DNA of 60,347 bases from Treponema sp. Its GTDB lineage: Bacteria; Spirochaetota; Spirochaetia; Treponematales; Treponemataceae. A model generated the notes under the pieces. The model did not search any database. It was not told the DNA's origin and worked only from the letters and a program-made list of their open reading frames with translations. The translations under genes and the position numbers were made by a program. Below are positions 6,882 to 14,723 of the stretch, piece after piece (position 1 is the stretch's first letter; each line of letters opens with the position of its first letter). The stretch lies in the NCBI GenBank assembly GCA_024402665.1, contig JAKSTI010000011.1, forward strand, positions 1-60,347. Direction: 5' to 3'.

Positions 6882-8621
6882 CTATTCCTTCTGAGTCATT
6901 GCACCAGGTTTACAAAGCTGAGTACAAACATTACATCCAACGCACTGGGTAAAATCAATTTTTGCTTTCTTTTTTGAACTGTCAAAACTGATTGAAGGAC
7001 ATCCAAGTTTAAGACACATTTTACATCCAACACATTTGTCTTCATTTACAACAACAGGTGCTTTTGGTTTTACATACTTCAAAAGTACACAAGGTCTGCG
7101 GGAAATAATTACAGAAGGTTCTTCTACAGCAAGTTCTTCTTTTACGGCAGCCTCACATTCTGAAAGATTATATGGATCTACTACCCTAACCCTTTTAATT
7201 CCAATTGCATGGCAAAGTTCTTCAAGATTTACAGCCGATGCAGGTTCCCCTTTGATTGTGTATCCTGTTGTAGGATTCTGCTGGTGTCCTGTCATACCGG
7301 TGATTGAGTTATCAAGGATGATTACAGTTGAATTTGTGCTGTTATATGCAATATTTACAAGTCCAGTTATGCCTGAATGCATGAAAGTTGAATCACCGAT
7401 TACACAAACTGTTTTCTTTTCTGAATCTTTTCCGCCGGCTTTATTGAATCCGTGGAGTCCTGAAACTGAAGCGCCCATACATAAAGTTGAATCCAGGGCA
7501 AACAAAGGTGCGGCACTTCCAAGAGTGTAGCAGCCGATATCACCAAGAACACTGATTTTATTTTTAGAAAGTGTATAGAACATTCCGCGATGAGGACAAC
7601 CTGAACACATTACTGGTGGGCGAACAGGAATATCTGTATCTGTTCCAATTGCTTCTGCCAGTGGTAAACCAAATGCTTTGCGGATTGTATTCTGATTGAA
7701 TTCGCCTATTGGAGGGAACATTTCTTTTCCAATGCACTTAACTCCGATTGAATTCAAGTGGCTTTCAATGATTCCGTCCAACTCTTCTATTACATAAAGT
7801 TTTTCTACTTTTGCGGCAAAGTCTTTGATGATTTTTACAGGAAGTGGATTTACAAGTCCAAGCTTAAGAACAGAAACTGAATCTCCAAAAACTTCTTTCA
7901 CATACTGATAGCATGTTCCAGAACAGATGATTCCAATTTCTGCTCCACCAAGTTCCACTCTGTTCAAAGAAGAAGTTTCTCCAAATTCCTGGAGTTTTTT
8001 TGTTCTTTCTTCTACAAACGGATGGCGGCGGATTGCATTTGCCGGTGACATAATAAATTTCTGTGGATTTCGTTCGTATGCAGGAATCTCTCTTTCAATT
8101 CTGTCGCAAAGTTCAACTGAATTCTGTGAGTGAGCAATTCTTGTGCACATACGGAAAAGAACTGGTGTATCGTATTCTTCTGAGATTCTGAATGCTTCTT
8201 TTACAAATTCTTTTGCTTCAGAGGAATCTGCAGGTTCAAGCATTGGGATTTTTGCAGCAATTGCGTAATGTCGTGAATCCTGTTCGTTCTGTGATGAATG
8301 CATTGCAGGATCATCTGCAACAAACACTACAAGACCACCGTTTACGCCTGTATAAGATAAGGTAAATAAAGGATCTGCCGCAACGTTTAATCCAACATGC
8401 TTCATAGCACAAGCACTGCGGGCTCCTCTTAATGAAGCACCAAAAGCTACTTCTGTTGCAACTTTTTCATTTGGTGCCCATTCACAATAAATTTCGTCAT
8501 ATTTTGATGCATATTCTGTAATTTCTGTAGATGGAGTTCCTGGATAGCTGGAAACTATATCTGCATGAGCCTCATAAAGCCCCCGAGCAATTGCTTCGTT
8601 CCCTAACATCAACTTTTTCAA
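6882..8621 (-). CDS. iorA: Indolepyruvate:ferredoxin oxidoreductase, alpha subunit
   Basis: A 579-residue protein with an N-terminal pyrimidine-binding domain (SSYPGTPSTEITEYA), a central TPP-binding region (GDIGCYTLGSAAPLFA, then VIGDSTFMHSG) and two C-terminal 4Fe-4S clusters (CVGCKMCLKLGC and CVGCNVCTQLC). It is the catalytic subunit with IorB, working in peptide and aromatic amino acid fermentation. The start is a TTG at 8621: AGGAGC lies 8 nt upstream and the next in-frame ATG would cut into the conserved MLGNEAIARG start. Confidence 0.94.
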   Translation of the reverse strand: MKKLMLGNEAIARGLYEAHADIVSSYPGTPSTEITEYASKYDEIYCEWAPNEKVATEVAFGASLRGARSACAMKHVGLNVAADPLFTLSYTGVNGGLVVFVADDPAMHSSQNEQDSRHYAIAAKIPMLEPADSSEAKEFVKEAFRISEEYDTPVLFRMCTRIAHSQNSVELCDRIEREIPAYERNPQKFIMSPANAIRRHPFVEERTKKLQEFGETSSLNRVELGGAEIGIICSGTCYQYVKEVFGDSVSVLKLGLVNPLPVKIIKDFAAKVEKLYVIEELDGIIESHLNSIGVKCIGKEMFPPIGEFNQNTIRKAFGLPLAEAIGTDTDIPVRPPVMCSGCPHRGMFYTLSKNKISVLGDIGCYTLGSAAPLFALDSTLCMGASVSGLHGFNKAGGKDSEKKTVCVIGDSTFMHSGITGLVNIAYNSTNSTVIILDNSITGMTGHQQNPTTGYTIKGEPASAVNLEELCHAIGIKRVRVVDPYNLSECEAAVKEELAVEEPSVIISRRPCVLLKYVKPKAPVVVNEDKCVGCKMCLKLGCPSISFDSSKKKAKIDFTQCVGCNVCTQLCKPGAMTQKE

Positions 8622-8714
8622 TTTATATGCTCCTGTTTGTTATTTTTAATTTATTCAAATATTTTAACACAGGTTTTATTTAAAGAAAATACGAATATAT
8701 ATCAAACGACGCGT

Positions 8715-8794
8715 ATGGATATAAATGGGTGCACAAACAACATCTGCACAAGCGTAGCGCGGAAGCCGTTGGTTGGGTGCCCATTTATATCTAT
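8715..8794. repeat. Intergenic inverted-repeat element (B)
   Basis: GATATAAATGGG (8718-8729) pairs with CCCATTTATATC (8780-8791); with wobble pairs the stem reaches about 15 bp. The 50-nt centre is GC-richer and contains AAGCGTAGCGCGG. A T-rich run follows only on the plus strand, where no gene ends, so it does not act as a simple terminator for the minus-strand mgtE gene that ends at 8812. It may be a small non-autonomous mobile repeat. Confidence 0.45.
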
Positions 8795-8811
8795 TTTTTA
8801 TTTGAATAAAA

Positions 8812-10185
8812 TTAAAATAACAATGCCTTCGCGATACTGAAATAGACCAGCAATGACAACGCATCAACAATAGTAGTGATGAACGGACTGGCCATAACTG
8901 CCGGGTCAAATCCAAGTTTTTTAGCACATAATGGAAGAACGCAGCCAATCACTTTTGCAACAAGAACTGTGGCCATCATAGTAACACAGACAATCAGGGC
9001 TACAAGATAAGTAACATCTGTATTTCCAAGAAGCAGTCTGTCTACCAGCATCACTTTTCCAAAACAAACAATTGCAAGAACAAGACCACACATTAAGGCT
9101 GTCTGGATTTCTTTTAGAATTACTTTTGGCATATCGCTGAATTCAATTTCCCCCAGAGAAATGGAACGGATAATTGTAACAGAAGACTGGGATCCGGAAT
9201 TTCCGCCCGTATCCATAAGCATTGGAATAAAGGCTGTAAGGACTACCTGAACTGCAAGGGCACTTTCAAAACTAGTAATAATCATTCCTGTAAAAGTTGC
9301 AGAAATCATAAGAAGCATAAGCCAGATGATTCGGTGTTTAAAAAGATAGAACGGACTTGAATGAAGATATGTCTTATCTGAAGGAGTCATACCACCCATG
9401 ATTTCAATATCTTCAGTTGCTTCTTCTTCCATAACATCAAGGGCATCATCAAAAGCAATAATACCAACCATTCGTTCTTCTGTGTCTACAACTGGAATTG
9501 CATAGAAATTATATTTTGACAGCAGCTTAGAAACCTCTTCCTGGTCATCATGTGTGTGAACAGAAAGCACATTAGTTTTCATAAGTTCATCAATAAGGAT
9601 GTCATCATTCTTAGCAAGGAGCAAATCTTTTACAGAAAGGCGGCCAAGGAGTTTTCTGTTTTTTGTAACATAACATGTATAGAAAGATTTTTTTGTAGTT
9701 CCATTTTTGCGAATCTGTTTGATTGCTTCACCAACTGTAGTTCCAAGACGCAATGAAACATATTCAGTTGTCATAATTGATCCGGCAGAATTTTCCGGAT
9801 ACTTGAGAATCTGATTGATATCTTTACGGGTAGCCGCATCAACCTGACTCAAAATTCTTTCTACAACATTAGCAGGCATCTCTTCTACAAGATCAACTGC
9901 TTCATTTACATACATGTCAGCAAGAATTGCTTTAAGTTCAGAGTCAGAAAAACTTTTTATCAAAACTTCCTGGAAGTCAGGATCCATTTCAATAAAAGTG
10001 TCTGCCGCAACTGCTTTTGGCAAAAGTCTAAAAACAAGCGGAATGTTCTTTTCATCAATTAATTCAAAAATTGTAGCGATATCCTGAGAGTCCATAAGAA
10101 TCAGAATATCCTTAATTGAAGAATACTTTTTTTCATCCAGAAGACGATTAATAGTATCCTCGAATGTTGCGTTGTATTCAGCCAT
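8812..10185 (-). CDS. mgtE: Magnesium transporter MgtE
   Basis: A 457-residue protein with the MgtE layout: an acidic helical N-domain (about 1-130), two CBS domains (about 135-255) that sense cytosolic Mg2+, and five membrane helices (about 285-457) including the MLMDTGGNSGSQSS pore motif. It is a Mg2+-gated channel of the inner membrane. No Shine-Dalgarno is visible before the ATG at 10185. The transcript probably starts near 10403, giving a leader of about 218 nt with a small ORF and a terminator hairpin, so expression is likely set by attenuation. Confidence 0.94.
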   Translation of the reverse strand: MAEYNATFEDTINRLLDEKKYSSIKDILILMDSQDIATIFELIDEKNIPLVFRLLPKAVAADTFIEMDPDFQEVLIKSFSDSELKAILADMYVNEAVDLVEEMPANVVERILSQVDAATRKDINQILKYPENSAGSIMTTEYVSLRLGTTVGEAIKQIRKNGTTKKSFYTCYVTKNRKLLGRLSVKDLLLAKNDDILIDELMKTNVLSVHTHDDQEEVSKLLSKYNFYAIPVVDTEERMVGIIAFDDALDVMEEEATEDIEIMGGMTPSDKTYLHSSPFYLFKHRIIWLMLLMISATFTGMIITSFESALAVQVVLTAFIPMLMDTGGNSGSQSSVTIIRSISLGEIEFSDMPKVILKEIQTALMCGLVLAIVCFGKVMLVDRLLLGNTDVTYLVALIVCVTMMATVLVAKVIGCVLPLCAKKLGFDPAVMASPFITTIVDALSLLVYFSIAKALLF

Positions 10186-10234
10186 AACTAAATAGCGTCG
10201 ATAGTGAAAAATTTAAAATACAGAAGTGGAAAGT

Positions 10235-10291
10235 AAAAAGGAACTTATTAAAAGAGGAAACTTCTTATGGGAAGAAGCAGCTTTAATAAGT
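10235..10291 (-). terminator. Leader terminator overlapping the end of the mgtE leader ORF
   Basis: On the minus strand ACTTATTAAAG (10281-10291) pairs with CTTTTAATAAGT (10243-10254), enclosing a smaller CTTCTT/AAGAAG hairpin. TCCTTTTT follows directly. The structure covers the last codons and the stop of the small ORF (stop 10248-10250). A ribosome finishing that ORF would occupy the right arm and prevent folding. Confidence 0.65.
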
Positions 10292-10331
10292 ATTTCCCCG
10301 GATACGATCCAGTACTACTGCCGTCACCCAT
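10248..10331 (-). CDS. 27-codon leader peptide upstream of mgtE
   Basis: ATG at 10331 is preceded by a near-ideal AAAGGAGGAAACGTC ribosome-binding site. The ORF encodes 27 residues, beginning MGDGSSTGSYPGKY, passing through a KLLLP stretch and ending SFLF before TAA. It sits between a strong promoter (10410-10438) and mgtE, and its last 14 codons lie in the terminator hairpin 10235-10291. The layout is that of a regulatory leader peptide such as mgtL of enteric bacteria, but the peptide sequence is different and not one I recognise. It may instead be a small functional membrane peptide. Confidence 0.6.
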   Translation of the reverse strand: MGDGSSTGSYPGKYLLKLLLPIRSFLF

Positions 10332-10409
10332 GACGTTTCCTCCTTTAATTTGTTTTGGTTTGAAAAAATGAAAGACGTTCCAGATAAGATATCCAGAAAG
10401 TTTCAATTA

Positions 10410-10438
10410 ATTATAGACAATAATGCCGGTAGTTACAA
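10410..10438 (-). promoter_or_regulatory. mgtE leader promoter
   Basis: TTGTAA (10433-10438) and TATAAT (10410-10415) on the minus strand are separated by exactly 17 nt, with transcription expected to start near 10403. The 361-bp gap 10186-10546 holds this promoter, the leader ORF and terminator on the minus strand, and the bioY operator on the plus strand. I saw no M-box (ykoK) motif in it. Confidence 0.7.
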
Positions 10439-10481
10439 GTAAAAAAAATGTTCTTAATTTGTATACTTAAGTCTCGGTAAA

Positions 10482-10537
10482 TTGTAAACCAATTAATTAT
10501 AAGTTCGGTTTACAATGTTTACAAAATAAGTTATAGT
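10482..10537 (+). promoter_or_regulatory. BirA operator and bioY promoter
   Basis: TTGTAAACC (10482-10490), a 16-nt gap, and GGTTTACAA (10507-10515) form the canonical BirA-binding inverted repeat. TTTACA in the right arm (10509-10514) and TATAGT (10532-10537), 17 nt apart, form the promoter, so bound holo-BirA would block the -35 box. The -10 box ends 9 nt before the bioY ATG, and no Shine-Dalgarno is present, suggesting a leaderless transcript. Confidence 0.88.
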
Positions 10538-10546
10538 AAACCCACT

Positions 10547-11158
10547 ATGAAAAATAAACTTGCTTTGAAAACTGTATTTGCGGCTCTTTTTGCTGCAGTG
10601 ATTTGTGTTGGATGCTTTATGCGCATCCCTCTTGGTGCAATCCCAATCGTTTTACAGAATGCCCTCTGTATTTTAACTGGCGTCCTTCTTGGCGGCTTTG
10701 CAGGCGGACTCCCAACTGCAATCTTCCTTGTAGCCGGTCTTATTGGTCTTCCAGTTTATTCTGGCGGAACAAGCGGCCTTGCTGTATGGATGGGTCCTAC
10801 TGGCGGCTTCCTCCCAGGTTACCTGATTGGTGCAATTGCAGCTGGTCTTATTGCCGGAAAACCTTCTGTTGCAGAAAAGAAAATTACATGGAAAACTGCA
10901 CTTAAAATTACAGGTGCAATCTTTGCCGGAATGATTATTCTTTACATCCCTGGAGTAATCCGCTTCTGTTACTGGGCATTGGGTGCTGGAAAAGTTCCTG
11001 CAGACAAAACTGTTTTAGGCTACACAATGGGTGCATGTGTAATTCCATATCTCCCTGGCGATTTGCTTAAAATCATTATCTGTATCCCAGTTGCATTAAA
11101 AGTTCGTCCACTGCTTGCAAACTATCTTCAAGATGAAGATAATGAAAGTGATGAATAA
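10547..11158 (+). CDS. bioY: Biotin ECF transporter S component
   Basis: A 203-residue hydrophobic protein with BioY motifs (AAVICVGCFMRIPLG, GGFAGGLPTAIFLVAGLIGL, FLPGYLIGA) and about six membrane helices. It binds biotin in the inner membrane and works with the ATPase and T component encoded next. Its C-terminal codons overlap the start of the ATPase gene. A BirA operator lies directly upstream, so uptake should be shut off when biotin is plentiful. No biotin biosynthesis genes are in the window. Confidence 0.95.
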   Translation: MKNKLALKTVFAALFAAVICVGCFMRIPLGAIPIVLQNALCILTGVLLGGFAGGLPTAIFLVAGLIGLPVYSGGTSGLAVWMGPTGGFLPGYLIGAIAAGLIAGKPSVAEKKITWKTALKITGAIFAGMIILYIPGVIRFCYWALGAGKVPADKTVLGYTMGACVIPYLPGDLLKIIICIPVALKVRPLLANYLQDEDNESDE

Positions 11159-11870
11159 GCTGAAAATTAATCACATAAATAAAAAATTTAAAACTGCCGA
11201 TGGAACTCGTCACGTGCTTAAAGATGTTTCTTTTGAACTTGATGAAGGCACATGTACAGTTCTTGGCGGCGAAAACGGTTCTGGAAAAAGTCTTTTAATG
11301 TCAATTATTGCTGGCCTTGAAAATCCTTCTTCTGGAACTGTTGAACTTTTTGGAAAATGTGGTCTTGTTTTTCAGGAAGCAGAAACTCAGATTCTTGGAG
11401 AAACTCCGGAAGAAGACATTTCTATTGGACCAAAAAATCTTGGCTGGAAGAAAGATCAGGTAGAGTCTGCAGTAAAAATGGCTCTTGAAAAAACAGGTCT
11501 TTCTGAAAAGGCATCTCAAACTGCCAGATTCCTTTCCGGCGGAGAAAAACGTCGTCTTGCTGTTGCCTGCATGCTGGCAATGGATCTTCCCATAATTATT
11601 TTAGATGAACCTTACGCAAATCTGGATTATCAGGGTGTAAAACAGGTTAATTCATTAATCAAAGATTTGAAATCTCAGGGAAAAACAATCCTTTTACTTA
11701 CCCACGAAATTGAAAAATGCCTTGGCCTTGCTGATAATTTTCTTGTTCTTTTTAGAGGCGAATTAGTTTACAACGGAAAACCAGAAGATGCTGTAAATGA
11801 AAATCTGGAACAATGGAACATTAAAAATCCATTCACTTCTTATAATTCAATAAAGGATTTAATCTGGTAA
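11151..11870 (+). CDS. bioM: Biotin ECF transporter ATPase
   Basis: A 239-residue ABC ATPase with Walker A GGENGSGKS (39-47), Q-loop near Q75, signature LSGGE (128-132) and Walker B IIILDEP (148-154), and a final switch histidine in LLTHE. The ATG at 11151 overlaps the bioY stop (ATGAATAA), giving translational coupling; an earlier in-frame ATG at 11115 would lie well inside bioY. It powers BioY/BioN. Confidence 0.92.
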   Translation: MNKLKINHINKKFKTADGTRHVLKDVSFELDEGTCTVLGGENGSGKSLLMSIIAGLENPSSGTVELFGKCGLVFQEAETQILGETPEEDISIGPKNLGWKKDQVESAVKMALEKTGLSEKASQTARFLSGGEKRRLAVACMLAMDLPIIILDEPYANLDYQGVKQVNSLIKDLKSQGKTILLLTHEIEKCLGLADNFLVLFRGELVYNGKPEDAVNENLEQWNIKNPFTSYNSIKDLIW

Positions 11871-12482
11871 ATGAAAAAAATCCCTGCCTGGATAAAAATC
11901 CTGTTTCTGCCAGTAATAAATATTCTCTTTTTTTGTCTGCCACCAATTTTTTCTTACTGTCTGATTCTGATTCAATTTGTGATTGCCTGTTTCTGCCGCA
12001 TTTCTCTTAAACAGCAGCTTTCTGCCTTAAAACCGGTAATTTATTACGCAATTCTTCTATATATATCTACTTTTATTTCTCTTTTTGCCTCAGGTAGCGA
12101 TTTTGAAACAAGTGCCCGAATCACTTTTACAAATTTTGAAACTCTTCAAATGCTGATTAAACTCTTTTGTGTGCTGCAAAGTGCAATGCTTCTTTTTAAA
12201 ACAACTACTGCAATGGAAATCCGTTTTGGAATTGGAAAAATTGAAACTGCCATCCGCCGATGTCTGCCTGTTTCAAAAAAGAATTCTTTTACAGATACGA
12301 TTTCTCTTTTTATAAATTTTATCCCTCTTGTAAGCCAGTTGTGGGCTCAGTCTAAAAAAGCATGGATTGCCAGACAGGGAAAAACTGGTGTAAAAATGTA
12401 CCTTACCCTTCTTCCTGTTTTGTTTTCTGTGGGATTAAAAAAGGCTTATAACACTGCACGGGCAATGGCTGTCAGAAATTAG
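11871..12482 (+). CDS. bioN: Biotin ECF transporter T component
   Basis: A 203-residue membrane protein of the EcfT/CbiQ type. Several hydrophobic helices are followed by a cytoplasmic stretch with two small-residue/Arg motifs (AIRRCLPVSK and AWIARQGK) that couple to the ATPase. The ATG directly follows the bioM stop codon, so bioY-bioM-bioN is one transcript. The gene is convergent with birA, 17 bp away. Confidence 0.88.
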   Translation: MKKIPAWIKILFLPVINILFFCLPPIFSYCLILIQFVIACFCRISLKQQLSALKPVIYYAILLYISTFISLFASGSDFETSARITFTNFETLQMLIKLFCVLQSAMLLFKTTTAMEIRFGIGKIETAIRRCLPVSKKNSFTDTISLFINFIPLVSQLWAQSKKAWIARQGKTGVKMYLTLLPVLFSVGLKKAYNTARAMAVRN

Positions 12483-12499
12483 ATTTTAAGAATTTGATT

Positions 12500-13522
12500 T
12501 TAGAAATTTGATGATTTCAGTGTTACTTCGCCAGAAGACAAAGTTTTTCTTGTTCCGTCTGCAAGTTCCACCACAAGACCGGCATTTTCATCAATATCAA
12601 CTGCTTTTGCCTTATAATAATCTGGTCCGCCTGCTACCGGATATACAGAAAGTTCTGTTCCTATTAAAAATGAAAGGGCCTTATATTCAGCCATCACTTT
12701 TGCAACATCCTCTTTCATTATCTGAAGAACCTGAGCTGCAACTTCTGCCGCAAGAGAACATCTGCTTCCTTCCAAAACAGATTTTTCATCATCACTATTA
12801 ATTCCACCGGCGATTTTTTTTACGTCATCAGGAAAGCAGTCTGGATTATCTTTAATATTAATTCCAATCCCAATAATTGCAGATTCAATCAAACCTGTTT
12901 CAAAATTTGTAAATCCTTCTGTTAAAATCCCGCAAACCTTTTTTCCGTGGGCAAATATATCGTTAATCCATTTGATTGCGCATTCAACCCCATAGATTTT
13001 TTTTACAGCCCTGCACACTGCAACTGCAGAAGAAGCAGTCAATCTTGCCGGCTGAGAAACTCCACCTTCTGGCGAATAGATTACAGTAAGATAAATTCCT
13101 GTGTTCATAGGAGAATAAAAAGTTCTTCCAAGGCGCCCGCGTCCTGCAGTCTGACTTTCTGACACGATGATTGCAGTTTTAATAGAAGGATCTTCAGTTA
13201 AAATCCGTTTTGCATAAGTATTTGTTGAATCAATTTCTTTAAAACATTCAATCCGAACTTTTCCATAACCGCCAGTCAAATCCTTGTAATTTGAATCAAG
13301 ATATTCGCAGAAAAGTTCTTTTGAAAAAACATCGCTGTTTTCGTTTAAAATATAACCACCATTTGTTGTCCCGGAAATCTGCCATCCTTCCTGACGCAAA
13401 GAATTAATTGCCTTCCAGATTGCCGCCCGACTTACTCCACATGCATCTGCAATCTGCTGACCTGAAACAGAAGAGTTTTTATTATTTGTAAGTTCCTGTA
13501 AAACTTTTTCTCTGGTAGTCAT
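12500..13522 (-). CDS. birA: Biotin-protein ligase and biotin repressor
   Basis: A 340-residue bifunctional BirA. An N-terminal winged helix-turn-helix (about 5-60, VSGQQIADACGVSRAAIWKA) precedes the ligase domain with the GRGRLGRTF biotinyl-AMP motif and KWINDI segment, and a small C-terminal SH3-like domain. It makes biotinyl-5'-AMP, biotinylates carboxylases and represses genes with the operator found before bioY. AAGGTG lies 6-7 nt before the start. Confidence 0.95.
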   Translation of the reverse strand: MTTREKVLQELTNNKNSSVSGQQIADACGVSRAAIWKAINSLRQEGWQISGTTNGGYILNENSDVFSKELFCEYLDSNYKDLTGGYGKVRIECFKEIDSTNTYAKRILTEDPSIKTAIIVSESQTAGRGRLGRTFYSPMNTGIYLTVIYSPEGGVSQPARLTASSAVAVCRAVKKIYGVECAIKWINDIFAHGKKVCGILTEGFTNFETGLIESAIIGIGINIKDNPDCFPDDVKKIAGGINSDDEKSVLEGSRCSLAAEVAAQVLQIMKEDVAKVMAEYKALSFLIGTELSVYPVAGGPDYYKAKAVDIDENAGLVVELADGTRKTLSSGEVTLKSSNF

Positions 13523-13552
13523 AAATCACCTTAAAAATTAAATTAATTCCTT

Positions 13553-13897
13553 TTAAATAACACGAATCAGAATCATGTAAAGTGCAGTTCCCCCAAAAAT
13601 ACTTAAGAGAGAATTGCGTTTCCAGATATGAAGCACAATCGTAACAACAACGCCGCTTAAATATGGAATAAAACCGTTTGTTCCACCAATTTTTGTAAAA
13701 GAAATATCCTTGAGACAGTAAATCAGAAGGCAGGACATTACCATTGGAGGAATGTATTTTTCAATAAATCTGATTATGGCAGGAGGATTTTTTCTTGAGA
13801 AAAGTAAAAATGGGAATGCTCGTTCAAGAAAAATTACAAGAGCTGTAATCACAACTGCAATAAATGCTTTACTATATGGTGTTACCAGTGCTTCCAT
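13553..13897 (-). CDS. azlD: Branched-chain amino acid exporter small subunit AzlD
   Basis: A 114-residue protein with about four membrane helices and the AzlD pattern (ERAFPFLLF near residue 25). With AzlC it exports branched-chain amino acids. AAGGAGG lies 6-7 nt before the ATG, which lies inside the 3' end of azlC (26-bp overlap), so the two are coupled. Confidence 0.9.
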   Translation of the reverse strand: MEALVTPYSKAFIAVVITALVIFLERAFPFLLFSRKNPPAIIRFIEKYIPPMVMSCLLIYCLKDISFTKIGGTNGFIPYLSGVVVTIVLHIWKRNSLLSIFGGTALYMILIRVI

Positions 13898-14600
13898 TAG
13901 AATCCTCCTTCAAATTATTTTTTTTCATCAGCAAAATAGTTCCAATTCCTAGGGCAAGTGCTATAAAAAGGATGTTGCTTGAATCGCCAAGGTAACCAAA
14001 GCGCCACAAAAGAATTGCGATGATTACAGAAATTGCTCCGGCTAAAGTTGGAACTAAATCTTTAGTTTTCATAATCTGTTCAACAGTAAGAACGGCAAAA
14101 AGGGCTGTGAGGGCAAAATCTACTCCGGTCATATCAAAAGGGATTAACGCGCCAAACAAAGCACCGATTGTACTTCCTAAAACCCAGTAAGACTGATCAA
14201 AAAGAGAAACAAATCCGTAAAAATCAGCAGGTTTCTGGCCTTCTGGAACATCAGTACATGTGAGCAAAGAATAAGTTTCATCTGTCAGGGCAAAAACAAG
14301 ATATGGCTTCCATTTTCCGCAATTCTGAAAACGGGTAATCAGAGAAAGCCCATAAACAATATGACGGATATTTACAAGAAGTTCTGTAATGATGATTGCG
14401 AATAAAGGGGTTCCGGCTGCAAAAAGACCAATTGCAATAAACTGAGCCGCTCCTGCATAAACAATAATACTCATTAAAGGGGCAAACCACCAGTTGTAAC
14501 CGGCATCAACAAGAACAAGACCAAAAGCAATCCCAATTGCCATATAACCAAAAAGAACAGGGATTGAAGTCTTGAAAGCACTTTTTAGTTCAGATTTCAT
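13872..14600 (-). CDS. azlC: Branched-chain amino acid exporter large subunit AzlC
   Basis: A 242-residue membrane protein with AzlC hallmarks (PVLFGYMAIGIAFG near the N-terminus, AGAAQFIAIGL, NIRHIVYGLSL). It pairs with AzlD. The gene diverges from ilvB, so acetolactate synthesis and branched-chain efflux share one intergenic region of 123 bp. No Shine-Dalgarno precedes the ATG; TAAAAT lies 6 nt upstream, suggesting a leaderless start. Confidence 0.92.
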   Translation of the reverse strand: MKSELKSAFKTSIPVLFGYMAIGIAFGLVLVDAGYNWWFAPLMSIIVYAGAAQFIAIGLFAAGTPLFAIIITELLVNIRHIVYGLSLITRFQNCGKWKPYLVFALTDETYSLLTCTDVPEGQKPADFYGFVSLFDQSYWVLGSTIGALFGALIPFDMTGVDFALTALFAVLTVEQIMKTKDLVPTLAGAISVIIAILLWRFGYLGDSSNILFIALALGIGTILLMKKNNLKEDSNGSTGNTI

Positions 14601-14723
14601 AGAATGATTTTACATTTTTTTGCATTTTGTTTCTATTAAGTTAGCTGTTCATACATTGAAAACAATCAAAAAAAACTTTATTATTATTAAAATTCTTAAA
14701 TATAAATTAATAGGGAATATACT

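Noticed and set aside
7036..7530. 164-codon plus-strand ORF
   Set aside because: Antisense to the well-conserved iorA; no ribosome-binding site or recognisable domain.
10186..10546. M-box (ykoK) magnesium riboswitch before mgtE
   Set aside because: None of the conserved M-box segments was seen; the leader instead contains a short ORF and terminator.
14601..14723. Leucine/valine attenuator before ilvB
   Set aside because: No short ORF rich in branched-chain codons and no terminator pair was seen.
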